A stretch of 64,000 nucleotides of DNA. Source: Phialocephala subalpina. Its lineage: Eukaryota; Ascomycota; Leotiomycetes; Helotiales; Mollisiaceae. The position numbers and the translations under genes are program-made. The notes under the pieces are model-generated. The model was not told where the DNA came from and did not search any database. It saw nothing but the letters and a program-made list of their open reading frames with translations. Location of the stretch: positions 124,001 through 188,000 of the forward strand of contig FJOG01000025.1 of NCBI GenBank assembly GCA_900073065.1, given 5' to 3'. Of the stretch, positions 43,760-54,114 are shown piece after piece; positions within the stretch are counted from its first letter, which is position 1; the number at the start of each line of letters is the position of its first letter.

Positions 43760-44510
43760 GTAGCATCACTGGCAAAGTGATTCCTGAAGATGTGGATGCC
43801 AAAGCGATGGTATTGTTAAATGATATCTTTTCTTCCGGGTTCGAAGTCGGAGTTTTGAGGTGCAAAGTCCAGCCTGGATGTACGGTTGCTGTTATTGGAG
43901 TTGGACCAATTGGTCTGGCTGCTATCGTAACTGTGCAATTGCACTCTGTATCGGTGATCATTGCCATTGACAAGAATCCCATGCGGCTAGACATTGCAAA
44001 GTCGCTTTGTGCAGATTTCGTCAACGCTGAGACTGAGCATACGGAAGCCGTAGTGAGGTCTGTGACAGGAGGAAAGGGCTGCGATACTGTCATTGAGGCT
44101 GTTGGTTTGTATCAACTATTGACACAGCTCATGAACTGGTAGCAGTTGGTGGTACGAATGCCAATGTTGGGGTCCACTCGAACAAGTGTGAATTTCACTT
44201 GAACAAATCGTGGGTTCGAAATATCTGCAAGTCCACTCTTGAAACTCAATGACACTTCTGATAGTCGTCAGCAATTACCACACGACTTGTTGATGGTGTT
44301 ACTGCACTGCTGCTTTTGAAAATGTCTCTGCTAGGAATATTGAAGAATCCTGCGCGCATATGTTCACTCGTCGCAAGGATAATGAAACCGCTACCAGATT
44401 TTCTCAGCTAACTTTAGCTTCCAGATTTTGAATTCAAAGAAGTCGAAGAAGCACACAAAGTCTTTTGTCGACTGTGCGTCAACAGGTGCAATCAAGCTAT
44501 TGATTGAAAT
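43760..44510 (+). pseudogene. Zinc-type alcohol dehydrogenase (MDR) remnant
   Basis: The + strand reads IPEDVDAKAMVLLNDIFSSG, then the NAD-binding CTVAVIGVGPIGLAAIVTVQ with GxGPxG, IAIDKNPMRLDIAKSLCADF, and GCDTVIEAVG, all typical of medium-chain dehydrogenases. At about 44110 the frame shifts; the next piece is TAHELVAVGGTNANVGVHSN. Stops follow, and the family's C-terminal block survives near 44440 as PDFEFKEVEEAHKVF. The N-terminal catalytic zinc-binding domain is missing. It is a decayed fragment next to the regulator remnant. Confidence 0.8.
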
Positions 44511-44589
44511 GTAATTGTGCTTGTGCGTGAAGTTCCACTACCCCTGAGTGATGTTAGTGCATCCTATTCGGGCATAGCGCATCGCACTC

Positions 44590-44683
44590 AGGGCTAAAGA
44601 AGTGCTCACCGCCTTTAATTGCCACCACTTAATCTTTCTGCCTCATACAACTAAGTGAGGGCGGTGAGCACTTCTTTAGCCCT
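44590..44683. repeat. Perfect 24-bp inverted repeat with 46-bp loop
   Basis: AGGGCTAAAGAAGTGCTCAC with CGCC at 44590-44613 is repeated exactly inverted at 44660-44683. The transcript of either strand would form a 24-bp perfect hairpin. It could be a miniature foldback element or a hairpin RNA source. There are no clear target-site repeats. Confidence 0.85.
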
Positions 44684-45426
44684 GGCACCACCGTAAGCAG
44701 CTGAAGACTCGTCACGATCCTTCCCCAACCTCCTCCATCTTTTCCATTCTTCCAAGGATGCGAATTTATGCGTCGATCTCAACAAAACAACTGTTGCCTT
44801 CGAAGCATATGATGCCTCGGCTATGGATAGACGGAAGCATTTGGCTGGGGAAGTTTGATTCTCATGTCCAGGTGTCACCTGATGTGTTACCACTTTGCAT
44901 AAAGTTCGTGGACGAACGGCACAACAAAAAGCACAATCTCCAATCCTATGTTTGATGGTACTACTCTGCTTAGACTGAGTTTGCTGGACTTGCTTGAGAT
45001 CGATTTTGGTTGAGAGCTTTTCCCTCAGTTCGCGTGTGGGTTTCCTTTTTTTATGTCAGTATGACTGCAGTGCATTCAATGCTTTTTCAGTGCTTCAATG
45101 TCCACGAAACAGGTACACATTGTGGCGTCGAACCCTAAATTTGACTTTAGGACAACATGCGATGCGATTGAGTTGTGGGTCGATGAATTGCATGTTTTCC
45201 GTCAACCAAGAATTTGAAGCGGCCCACGCCGGCGGAATGTTCTCCCAGGCATCAGAAATCGACCCACGTTTCCGTTTTGTTGAAAGCCCCAACAAAACGC
45301 CATCACAACATATCCAAGATGGTCTTCCATATTATGGCAATGGAATTGCCTTGTCTGTCATTACTTCAGTCTTCTTTCTTCACGTTGTTGTCGTCTTACA
45401 CTTCCAGTCAAAAAAAACTCTTAAAC
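44684..45426. other. Upstream region of the desaturase gene
   Basis: About 740 bp. The last part near 45330-45420 is pyrimidine-rich and probably the leader. No conserved coding region was seen. Confidence 0.4.
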
Positions 45427-46826
45427 ATGGCTTCACCGACAGTGGTTGAGCCCAAGGAGGCTTCTAAAAAGGCACATATTTCCACGCAACCCATCACGAT
45501 TTCAAATTGGCATGAACATATTGCGTGGATCAATGTCATATTCGTCGCTGGAATCCCTCTGGCCGGCTTCTACACGGCTTTCTACACACCATTGCTCTGG
45601 AAAACAGCAATCTGGGGTCTGATCTATTACTTCATGACTGGACTTGGAATCACAGCAGGTACTGCACGACCTCTCTAATGAGTTGTCAAAAGCTTACAAG
45701 CATAGGATACCACAGACTATGGTCTCATACTTCATTTACCGCTACCCTTCCTATCCAGATCTTTCTTGCTGCTGTGGGAGGAGGTGCGGTCCAAGGGTCG
45801 ATTCGTTGGTGGTCCCGTAACCATCGCGCACATCATCGATACACCGATACTCTCAAAGATCCCTACTCAGTGCAGAAAGGTATTCTATACTCGCACATGG
45901 GATGGATGATATTCAAGCAGAACCCGCAGGACATTGGCAGAGTGGATATTTCTGATCTCAACAACGACCCGCTCGTTCTATGGCAGCATCGTCACTTTGT
46001 CAGCGTCGCTATTTTTATGGCTTTTCTGTTCCCGATGTTTGTTGCGGGTCTAGGTTGGGGTGATTGGAAGGGAGGACTCATTTATGCTGGCATTCTCCGA
46101 CTCTTCGTCGTCCAGCAAGCCACATTCTGTGTTAATTCTCTTGCTCATTCTCCTAAAACTGCCTCCTCTTTGTCTCGGGCTCGCTAACACCGAGTAATAG
46201 GGCTTGGAGACCAGCCATTCGACGACCGCAACTCCCCCCGAGACCATGTGATCACAGCACTTGTCACCCTAGGAGAAGGCTACCACAACTTCCACCACGA
46301 ATTCCCCTCAGATTACCGAAACGCAATCCAATGGTACCAATACGATCCCACAAAATGGTGCATCTGGCTATGGAAGCAAATCGGCCTAGCAAGCGACCTC
46401 AAGACGTGCCGCCGGAACGAGATCGAGAAAGGAAGACTGCAGCAACTACAGAAGAAGCTGGATGAGAAGAGATGCACTATCAATTGGGGCATTCCGTTAG
46501 AGGATCTGCCATTGGTTGATTGGGACGATTACAGAGAGCGTGCACTTAATGGTGAGGCTTTGGTTGCGGTCGCTGGAGTCATTCATGATGTGAAGGACTT
46601 TATCAAGGACCATCCGGGCGGGAAAGCGATGATTGGAATGGCGATTGGGAAGGATGCGACAGCGATGTTCAATGGTGGCATCTACAATCATACGAATGCG
46701 GCACATAATCTCTTGTCGACTATGAGGATAGGCGTGTTGCGAGGTGGTGTCGAGGTTGAGGCCTGGAAGAGGAAGGAGGTCAAGGCACAAGGACTCCCGG
46801 TAATGTCCATCTATGCGACAGGTTAG
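45427..46826 (+). CDS. OLE1: OLE1-type delta-9 acyl-CoA desaturase with cytochrome b5 domain, 433 aa if spliced
   Basis: Exons 45427-45658, 45706-46149 and 46201-46826 keep one frame. Di-iron His boxes are YHRLWSH (residues 79-85), HRAHH (117-121) and HNFHH (254-258), and NSLAH supplies another ligand. A C-terminal cytochrome b5 has [10 protein letters not shown] (haem His near 363). The enzyme introduces the delta-9 double bond into palmitoyl- and stearoyl-CoA at the ER. The second intron is odd. Its CTAAC branch point and TAATAG acceptor are normal, and joining CAT-T to GG-CTT restores the conserved HWLGDQPF, but its donor reads CTCCTA instead of GT. If retained, a stop at 46185-46187 removes the third His box and b5. 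It is either a damaged gene, a non-canonical site or a sequence error. Confidence 0.85.
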
Positions 46827-48246
46827 AATGTTCGGGCGGTTAGCTTTTAAGGATTTGGGGGTTTTGGGGGCGTTTTTCTTGTACAAACTTTCGCGTCGAA
46901 CATCATCAACGGAAAAATGGAAGCTTTAGATTCTCAAGTGCATGTGCTAGGGTGTGCCCCTTGGCATAGTTAATGGTTCCAAGCTCGGCATTAACCCTTC
47001 ATTCAACATTCTTTACCCCACGCATCCAGATTTCAATTCCAACAGCAAGTGCTATCTCGAACAGACTCTTTCGCATCTAAATCATTTCCTGCTATTTATA
47101 TCATTCATTCATTCCATCTCATGACATACAAATGAACAATTATTTTCCCTTATTTCATACATCTATGTGTGGCACAGGTACTTGTTCCGCAAGAGAAGGT
47201 GCAAGGCCACGAGTCTAGGCTCTGCATGCGGCTGGACCGCGCTCGCTTAGCAGCACGAAAAGAAAGGGGAAAACACAATTACGATTTTCTGGATTGATCT
47301 CCGAAGCTGGAAGCTTCTCGCACCTGTGTTCTCGATCGTGAGCCGGACTCATTCTCTAGCTCCATTACTTGTCGTCGTGACGGAGTTGAGGGGTTGTTGA
47401 TTTTTGGTCCCCTACGCTACCTGAAAGTATATTTGGTCCGCAGCCCGCACCTTCCACCTGAGCATTCGATGGGCATGATACATTTGCGAAATTTCTCGGA
47501 ATAGATCTTTGGTACTCTAATCTGCCATCCAATTGACTCAAGCTTCTTTCGTGGTTGCTTTTCAATGGGTTGACCAGCTATTGGACCCTGAATAGAGCTC
47601 AGACCACAGTTCCACACCCTAAGCAGTATCGTCAACAACTCAACAATGGTACTGCAATTATTCCATGAAGTCTGGGACACTTGCTATGACTCAGCTCCTA
47701 GCGCTGCACTTTCTGAATCCTTTATATACACACGTCCTCGCTCCCACTTTCACAAATTTCTCTCCATCCCCCCTACACATCAAAACAGATGTGTAGGAGG
47801 GATCGTATCGCCACACAAGTAAGTACTCTAACAGCCTAATAAGCTATGCCCTCGTGTTTATTAGTTCTTGTTGTCGCTGATCTACGATCGACCATGTCGT
47901 CGTGGTAAGTTTGTCGGTCGCTGTGCAGTGCATTGGATTGCAGGTTCGCGACTGCTCAATTTCGCTCATCGTCGTTTATTTTTGGGTTTGGAAGATCTTT
48001 GTTTCTATTACTAGATGTGGCCAGAAAGTGCAGCTTCCTCTCATCAAGAAATCGGAGATGGAAATCGCAGTGCGACCGGGAGCAGCACTTGAGTGCGAAC
48101 ATATAGGAAACTTTTGATTGGCTCTCCACGCTTCACTTTTGGAAAGGAAGGAAACAGCGATATCGCGGATTTGCTTCTGCTTTTCTAACCTTTAAGAGCA
48201 GTTCTAACGTTTTTCTGCAGTCATAGTTTGTGATATTGCTGTCCGA
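46827..48246. other. 1.4-kb gene-free region
   Basis: No conserved frame, repeat or RNA gene was recognised. It contains the desaturase 3' region. Confidence 0.35.
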
Positions 48247-48780
48247 AGGAGTGTGCGCCGAAGCCGCCCGGCTGCCCTGATGTCAAATTGTACAGAAAGA
48301 TCTGTTTTCAGGGCGATGGAAAGCGACGGACGCACTTTGCCGCCAGCCTCTGCTGTAAAGCAGAGTGTACTTGAGCCTCAAGAAAATAGTGCCTCCTTCA
48401 GTTCAGCAGTACGTGTGTTTTGCGATTTCAACTGTCTAGAGGAGTGTGTGCCAACGCCTCCGGGCCACGAACACACTTTGCCGCCGGGCAGGCCCTGCTG
48501 CAAAACTACTGTACGGAAAGATCCGTTGGTGGGGTCTGCGTGAGCCAAAAGGAAAATAGTGCCTCCTCTAGGTCAGGAATATATGTCTGGAAGAGATCAG
48601 AAGGAGTGTGCGATTCGTAGCCTTCGGGTGAAGACGCACTTCGCCGCCCGACTTGCCGCTGGGGTGCAATTCCCTGCAAGTTTGACAACGGCCGTACCGT
48701 TAGAGTCTGATTCGACCGTGCTGAAGGAAGCTCTTTTTCAAGGGTAGTCTGGAGCGGGGGACACAGTGCCTCCTTCTGAT
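48247..48780. repeat. Diverged tandem repeat, about three units of 160-210 bp
   Basis: Three related blocks recur. Each opens with GGAGTGTGCG or GGAGTGTGTG (about 48250, 48441 and 48602), carries a GACGCACTTTGCCGCC-like core and closes with GTGCCTCCT (48389, 48559 and 48766). Frames on both strands are broken. It looks like an old non-coding repeat or transposon remnant, more GC-rich than neighbouring DNA. Confidence 0.6.
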
Positions 48781-49361
48781 CACACTGCGGATGTATCGGC
48801 CTCTGGCAAGCCTAGCAGGTCTTGGACCCTCGACGTTGGCAATGTCCGGCGTGATAATCCAACACGAGAGAGCACAAGGTAGCGGGTCATCGGTCTTCCT
48901 ACGGGTTCTTCCCTTGTCCGCCTTGTGCAGCTTACTCTACCTAGTCGGGCTGTAAATTCTCCCATTCTTCCTTTCCATACCGCACATACTGACTTCTTCA
49001 CAGGAAAGTGTTCGACGGACTGGAGACCTCATACGGCATGGCGTCTGGACTGAGGAAACTCCTCCTGAATCGTCACTTTCGATCTTCCCTTTCCTCTGGC
49101 TCTTCACTGAGTCAGGGGAGCCCATCAAGTCCTGGCGCTTTAAGAAAAATGGCGATGGGTCGCAAGGGGGAGAGAGTAGGGCTAGAAAACAAAAGCAAAA
49201 CACAAAAAAACAAGGGGAAGAGAAAAACAAAAGAATAGGAAAGAGCAGAGATGGGAGAGTCGAAAAGAAACCTCCCTAGAAAGACCAGTGGATGATCATT
49301 AGAAGGAGAGAGCTAGAGGGAGCTAGAGGGAGTCAGAAAAAGAGAGTATGAGAAAGAGCTA
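48781..49361. other. Unassigned sequence with a purine-rich tract
   Basis: No gene was recognised. From about 49150 to 49360 the + strand is mostly A and G (for example GGGGAAGAGAAAAAC), a strong strand asymmetry without coding pattern. Confidence 0.4.
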
Positions 49362-49618
49362 GAGCCTCTGTCGATACAGGGCCGGCAAATGATGACATAC
49401 GCTACAAGAGCACAGAGATCTCAGGCTGGTAGTAAACCTTTTTTCCCACAGGGTTTTACTGGTGCTACACAGTACTGCAGAATGGAAAGCTGAGCCTCTG
49501 TTGACACAGGATCAGTATGTCAATCTGGGGGAAGATGGAAGCTGAGCCACTGCATCAAACAGGGCCAGAACATCAGAAAAGAAACAGGTTTTGATGAGCC
49601 TCTGTATCAAGCAGGGCC
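49362..49618 (+). repeat. Four copies of a 22-bp GAGCCTCTG...CAGGGCC motif
   Basis: Copies lie at 49362-49383, 49492-49513, 49544-49566 and 49596-49618. Each reads GAGCCtCTG, a 6-8 base variable middle, then CAGG(G/A)(C/T)C. The outer bases can pair (CTCTG or CCTCTGT with ACAGGG), so each could form a short hairpin. Two copies are preceded by GGAAGCTG or GGAAAGCT. Spacing is irregular. Not CRISPR: eukaryotic context and irregular spacers. Confidence 0.65.
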
Positions 49619-50146
49619 TTCAAATCTCCAAGGTAGATAGAAGCATCTCACCTCACAAGATGAATGAAGCTGAGATCAAAACATAAAGTTGCCTTCTCTT
49701 GTGTACCTTCTCCCCCCCCACTTTGGAAGTCAAGCGAAAGCACCGCATGCGATTGTCCAGACGCCGGAAGTGATTTAAGTCAGAATAAGAACTCGAATAT
49801 AATCTGATGGAAGCTGAGGGTGGATATCTGCTTTACTTCATCCCTCCATAGCTATGATTTTAGGTCCTGGTGAAAATCCAAGAAATTTCGGTACTTTTCG
49901 GCATGTTGCCCTTCCGAGCTCCACCGTCCACGAGCTTTCTTCAATGCTTCAACAACTTCTTCATGATCTGCTCCCAATCTTCGCGCCAATTCTTCCCATA
50001 ATTGCTCTTCCAGATCGCCGCAATCTCTTCGCTAACTTCTAGCTGCTGTCCTTCCACTCCCCCCCTTGGCTTTCTCCTGGTGTCTTTTCATCGTCGTGAT
50101 GTCGAAAGTGTGTCCTGCCCAGACGCCTCTATGAAGTCCCAAGTAG
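49619..50146. other. Unassigned sequence after the motif repeats
   Basis: About 530 bp with no conserved coding sequence. GATGGAAGCTGAGG near 49806 echoes the flank of the motif repeats. Confidence 0.35.
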
Positions 50147-50924
50147 TTAATACCAGAATCCACACTCGGTGACCAGCCAGTATGAGATAATATAACTTCT
50201 CCAAAGCCTACGTGGTCGATATGTGGTCCGTGGATATAATCTAGGCTGATAGCAATTACCTCGGAACGACGAACTTTTTGTGGTCAGGTTTCGAAGGATC
50301 CATGCGTCTTCTTTAGTGCCATAAAACTGTGACAGCCCAATTACGCGCTGAAAATCCGCGAGCACGCGATAATTGTCAGTCCTCACAGCCAGAAGTGAGG
50401 AGAAGGGTGCCCTGATGTTGGTATCAAGTTTCCGGAATTTTCCGGAGAATCTCACCAAACTGAAGAGGTTGCACTTCCCTTCAGAGTCGGCCTCAACTTC
50501 CTTGTCCTTGTTGAAGAGATCTAGAGAGTAGTCATTGTCAATGACGCTGCTTCCTACGTACACAATTCTTCTTCCCAGCCCAAGTGCCGAGCAGCGACAT
50601 AATGAATGCGTGCAAATGTTTCCGACCAGCCTACCAAAAGGATTAGCTAGTAAGGCTGAGACTGAAGACATCTTTGACATCAAGATCTTTGATAATTAGG
50701 CTAAGAAGCTCAACAGGCAAGTTAGAGAGGCGATCCTGAAGCAATTTTCTGTCAGATTGCTCACTGCGTTGCGCCATACAATCCTCGTCGCTGCCCTTGG
50801 CATATCGAAGGTCCACAACGCAAGACCTCGAGCTCTCAGTGCCACTGAAAAGCATCTTGCTATATTCTGTTCCGAAAATGAACTCGCGTCGTTGAGGGGC
50901 AGCAAGGCTGAATGTTTGACCCAT
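50147..50924 (-). pseudogene. F-box protein gene with nonsense mutations
   Basis: The start MGQTFSLAAPQRREFIFGTE (ATG 50924) and the F-box LSNLPVELLSLIIKDLDVKD are intact. The conserved continuation SFW-AGRKHLHAFIMSLLGT-WAGKK is still readable in the same frame, but it is broken by TAA (50643-50645) and TAG (50631-50633). Both could come from CAA and CAG by C-to-T change. A one-base shift follows, after which GRRIVYVGSSVID and the rest continue to 50147. F-box proteins select substrates for SCF ubiquitin ligases. This copy would make only about 93 residues. RIP is a plausible cause. Confidence 0.75.
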
Positions 50925-52509
50925 TTTGAAGACAATGGAATGATCATGCGCAGAGGTTCCTGTATAAATTCGAAGGTGACCTTGGCTTCAATGTCGTCAG
51001 GTTGTCGTCTTGGGAAGGAAATCCGTGCCATCTCGTCGTTATTTTCTTTACAATTAAGTTTGGAGGCGGTGCAAGCTTAATAGACAGAAGGAAGAGATGG
51101 TAATGGAAAGAAGTCAAGTTCTGGTGCTCGGCGATACTAGCGCCGCTAGCCTAACACGAGTCCACGTCAACGAAAAACTCGTGTAACCTTACGTGACCGC
51201 CACCTTATTATACTAAATAAGAAAACACAATATTTTCCACCTCTATAGTTGAAGTTCAAAATCCTCTAAGTAAGATCTTACTTAGAGGATTTTATTTTTT
51301 CACTAGAAATAAGAAAAATTATGTTTTCTAATTGTAGAAAAGTTTACGGTTTAACGCTTACGTCACTTTAAATTAACGCTTTAAATTGATTAATTTGCCA
51401 CGATTTGGTAATACCCTCGCCCTTTTATTTAAAACACCCTCTAAATTCCAAAATGTGCCCTAAAAATATTAGCGCCGCACCATAAGCGTTCTCAACTTCT
51501 CTGTTGATTTCGGGCTTGAAGGCACTGTAACTGCGAGGGAAACAGAAAAGAAGGCGATCTGATTTGAAATATAAAGTGCTGAGCCATCAGGCTAAGAAAG
51601 ACGCACACTAATATGACCTGTATTGTTAGATGCGAAGGGAAAACAACACACACAGCGCCACAAGCGGAGACTTCAAGCTGTGTTTGATAGAACTCCAAAG
51701 ATGAATTGATACTACAGTTGACATGTTATCCAACTCAATTCCGGATAATGTCCCCTGCTTGATGGTACTTTGGCGTGTCGCTTTTTAGATACACCGTGAG
51801 ACTCTAGAAACATCTCTAACACTTGCACTTTACACAAAACCGGTCTTAGATAGTGCCTGAAGGCTCAATGATTCTTCTGAAGGTTTCAGAAACCCCTCCC
51901 CCCCGAAATAAAGCTCGAGGTCGTCTTCGATGACAATTTGGAAGGAAAGTTACCCGGCCTTTGACCCCTCATTTCTAAGCGAGCCCCTGAGGTTGGCAAG
52001 CTGCATCAGAACAGAATTGCAATGATTTTCGTCTTCCACGTTCACATGCTCGTTTCACTAGCCTCGTGGAAGTTTCGATAACACTACCTCACCAGCTCGT
52101 TGAGACCAAGTACGAGAGTCACGAGCGCATTGAGACAACACCGAAACAGGAAACGTGGGCGGTCGTGCGAATGAGACTCGTGTCATAAAAGTTTTCAGAA
52201 ACATGACAAAACTCACCAATTGTCAGCTTCCCACTAAGCTACTATTTCCGAATGATTGGAATTGGCTCGTTCCGGAAGCTTCAGATGTAGTGAGATACGA
52301 ACACGTCGATCTCGCATGGCCTCCCGCTGATACTGGTTACAATATGCATTGATGCTAATGATTGAAAGATCGGACGAAGGTCAAAGAGCAGTCCAGATGC
52401 GGACATTATAAGAAGAGCCTCCCAACATGGAAACTATTCAAATCTTCAAAGATCGAAGATAAAAAACCTCTACATTCTCCCATCAAGTCAAACGCCGCTC
52501 CTCTTCAGT
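50925..52509. other. 1.6-kb gene-free, partly AT-rich region
   Basis: Bases 51200-51480 are AT-rich and include a 36-bp perfect palindrome (listed separately). A poly-C run lies near 51896. Short frames on both strands show no domain. The last part is the presumed promoter of the 52510 gene. Confidence 0.4.
51258..51293. repeat. Perfect 36-bp palindrome
   Basis: The two 18-base arms (left arm AAAATCCTCTAAGTAAGA) are exact reverse complements with no spacer. The centre of symmetry lies between 51275 and 51276. It sits in AT-rich DNA and may be the core of a decayed foldback element. Confidence 0.9.
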
Positions 52510-53300
52510 ATGGACAAAGTAAACAAATCCCTCGACGATGTCGAGCGAAAGATGACAAAACTCAACGCCATCACCGCTAAAGGGGCAGCAAACATCACCA
52601 TGAAAGATGTCATCAGTACGTGAGAATGTGCCCTTTATTTGAAGAGATATAGAGAGCCGAGCTCTTCGCGAGTATTGTGGACTCGGCTCCTCCCGGCTCA
52701 GCTCCTCGACTCCCAAAGTATACTTCAAACCGCATACTGATTTATCTATAGAAGCTTCTCGCAAGGGAAATTCCATCACGTCAACCTACAAAAAAGGTGC
52801 CAAAGATTTGAGTGTTCGTCCCCTGGCCCATTCCCAAGTTCTTCCATGGTAGCCTCGGCGAGGTCGGCTAACAATATTTCACAGACTTTGAACCCCAGCG
52901 AGGCAGAATTGAAAGATATCATAGTGAAGATGGATCGCATCGTCGCGCGGCAGGAGAAGCAGATGGAGTTCACAGTCCTCAACAAGCCGTTTTTCGATAA
53001 GATGCATGTTTCTGGTACCTCTCCCCTTCCCATCTTCCCTACCCCTTATCCCTTCCGCCCCCCTCCAAACATCAAGCTAACAAAACCCTAGGCGTGGTCA
53101 AGAAAAGCATGCAAAAGAACGAAGGCATATCCCATGACCTGACTAAAATCCTGATTGAAAAATGCCCCTCTAGTTTGAAACCAGAAGCTGAGAACTTGGA
53201 TAAACGCGCGCAGAAGAGTTTTGCAGATGGGTTGGCTGCGTATTCCAATGCCAAGGGAGGAGAAGATTTGGTTGATGATAAGGTTGATGATTCGGATTAA
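52510..53300 (+). CDS. Small Lys-rich helical protein of unknown function, 168 aa
   Basis: Four exons, 52510-52615, 52752-52813, 52885-53014 and 53092-53300, join in frame. Donors are GTACGT, GTTCGT and GTACCT. The second donor was chosen because it keeps the next exon in frame (TLNPSEAELKDIIVKMDRIV). The protein is predicted to be mostly helical: MDKVNKSLDDVERKMTKLNA at the start, RQEKQMEFTVLNKPFFDKM in the middle, and NLDKRAQKSFADGLAAY near an acidic end. It has no signal peptide, membrane segment or recognised domain. Continuous coding character over four exons supports a gene. Confidence 0.6.
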
Positions 53301-54114
53301 GTAGATTGATGATGATGGTTGTTGTAGATGTGATGCAGCGCATTGACCGGAAGGAAGGCGGGGCGCGTAAGAAGAAAGAAAGATGAAATCAAGAACAGAA
53401 CAAGATTCCTGCCAGAAGTGCGATCTCCGTATCATTCGCGATTTCTAGATACGGCAATCATGCCTACCTTCCTCCGCGTTCTCCCCTCACACCCAAGACA
53501 TCCCTCCACCTCGCATCGTTAGCCGCACGCCAAAAACCCAAACAAACCCACGACCGCCGAACAACTATATAGATTTAAATAATCACAATTTTGATATCGG
53601 AGCACAACAGCGGCCATCCGAAAAATGGTTCAGGTCAAGTTGTGCTCCATGGTGGATAAGAGACTAACATACGCCTGGCCCGAGCTGAAAGAGCACACAC
53701 CATTTCGGAGGACATTTCCTCACACGCCACCGCGAACGAATCGATCCGACAAGAGATGTAAAGCCGTCTGGTGGTCGAACTCTTTTTTTTCTGGGATCTG
53801 TGGATTTTTGGGGGGCGGGGGTTTCTGGGTTGATTTTATTAAAAATTTTTTGGTGTTGTTGATTTTTGGGAAGGAGCGAAGCGAGACTCGCTTCGGATAG
53901 GGGAGGTGCGATCTTCGAAGGACCTCCCTCACAGATTTTCTTGTACCAAATGCCCGAATGAAGTTGTTAGAATTTTGCGCTTGTGAAGAGATGCATAATA
54001 TATTAAGGACTATGATTAATCATAAAACGAAAGGGAGCTTATCATCGTGAGCAACGACTGGTCGGCCTCCTCCAATCTCCTCTCCTCCCTTATCTCCGAA
54101 CCAATCACGCCCGA
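53301..54114. other. Convergent gap; low-complexity and hairpin sequence
   Basis: About 810 bp. There is a 19-base perfect hairpin (CGAAGCGAG and CTCGCTTCG, 53878-53896) beside a T/G-rich stretch (53783-53860). Frames there lack domains. Confidence 0.4.

Noticed and set aside
43835..43850. GGGTTCGAAGTC resembling a tRNA B box
   Set aside because: It lies inside the alcohol dehydrogenase remnant and has no matching A box or cloverleaf. I found no tRNA or rRNA gene in the window by eye.
45525..46187. Separate 220-codon frame inside the desaturase region
   Set aside because: Its first part is out of frame with the protein, and its end is the unspliced second intron; it is one gene, not two.
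49362..49618. CRISPR-like spaced repeats
   Set aside because: Only four copies with irregular spacing and variable middles in a fungal nuclear sequence; no CRISPR array is expected or seen.
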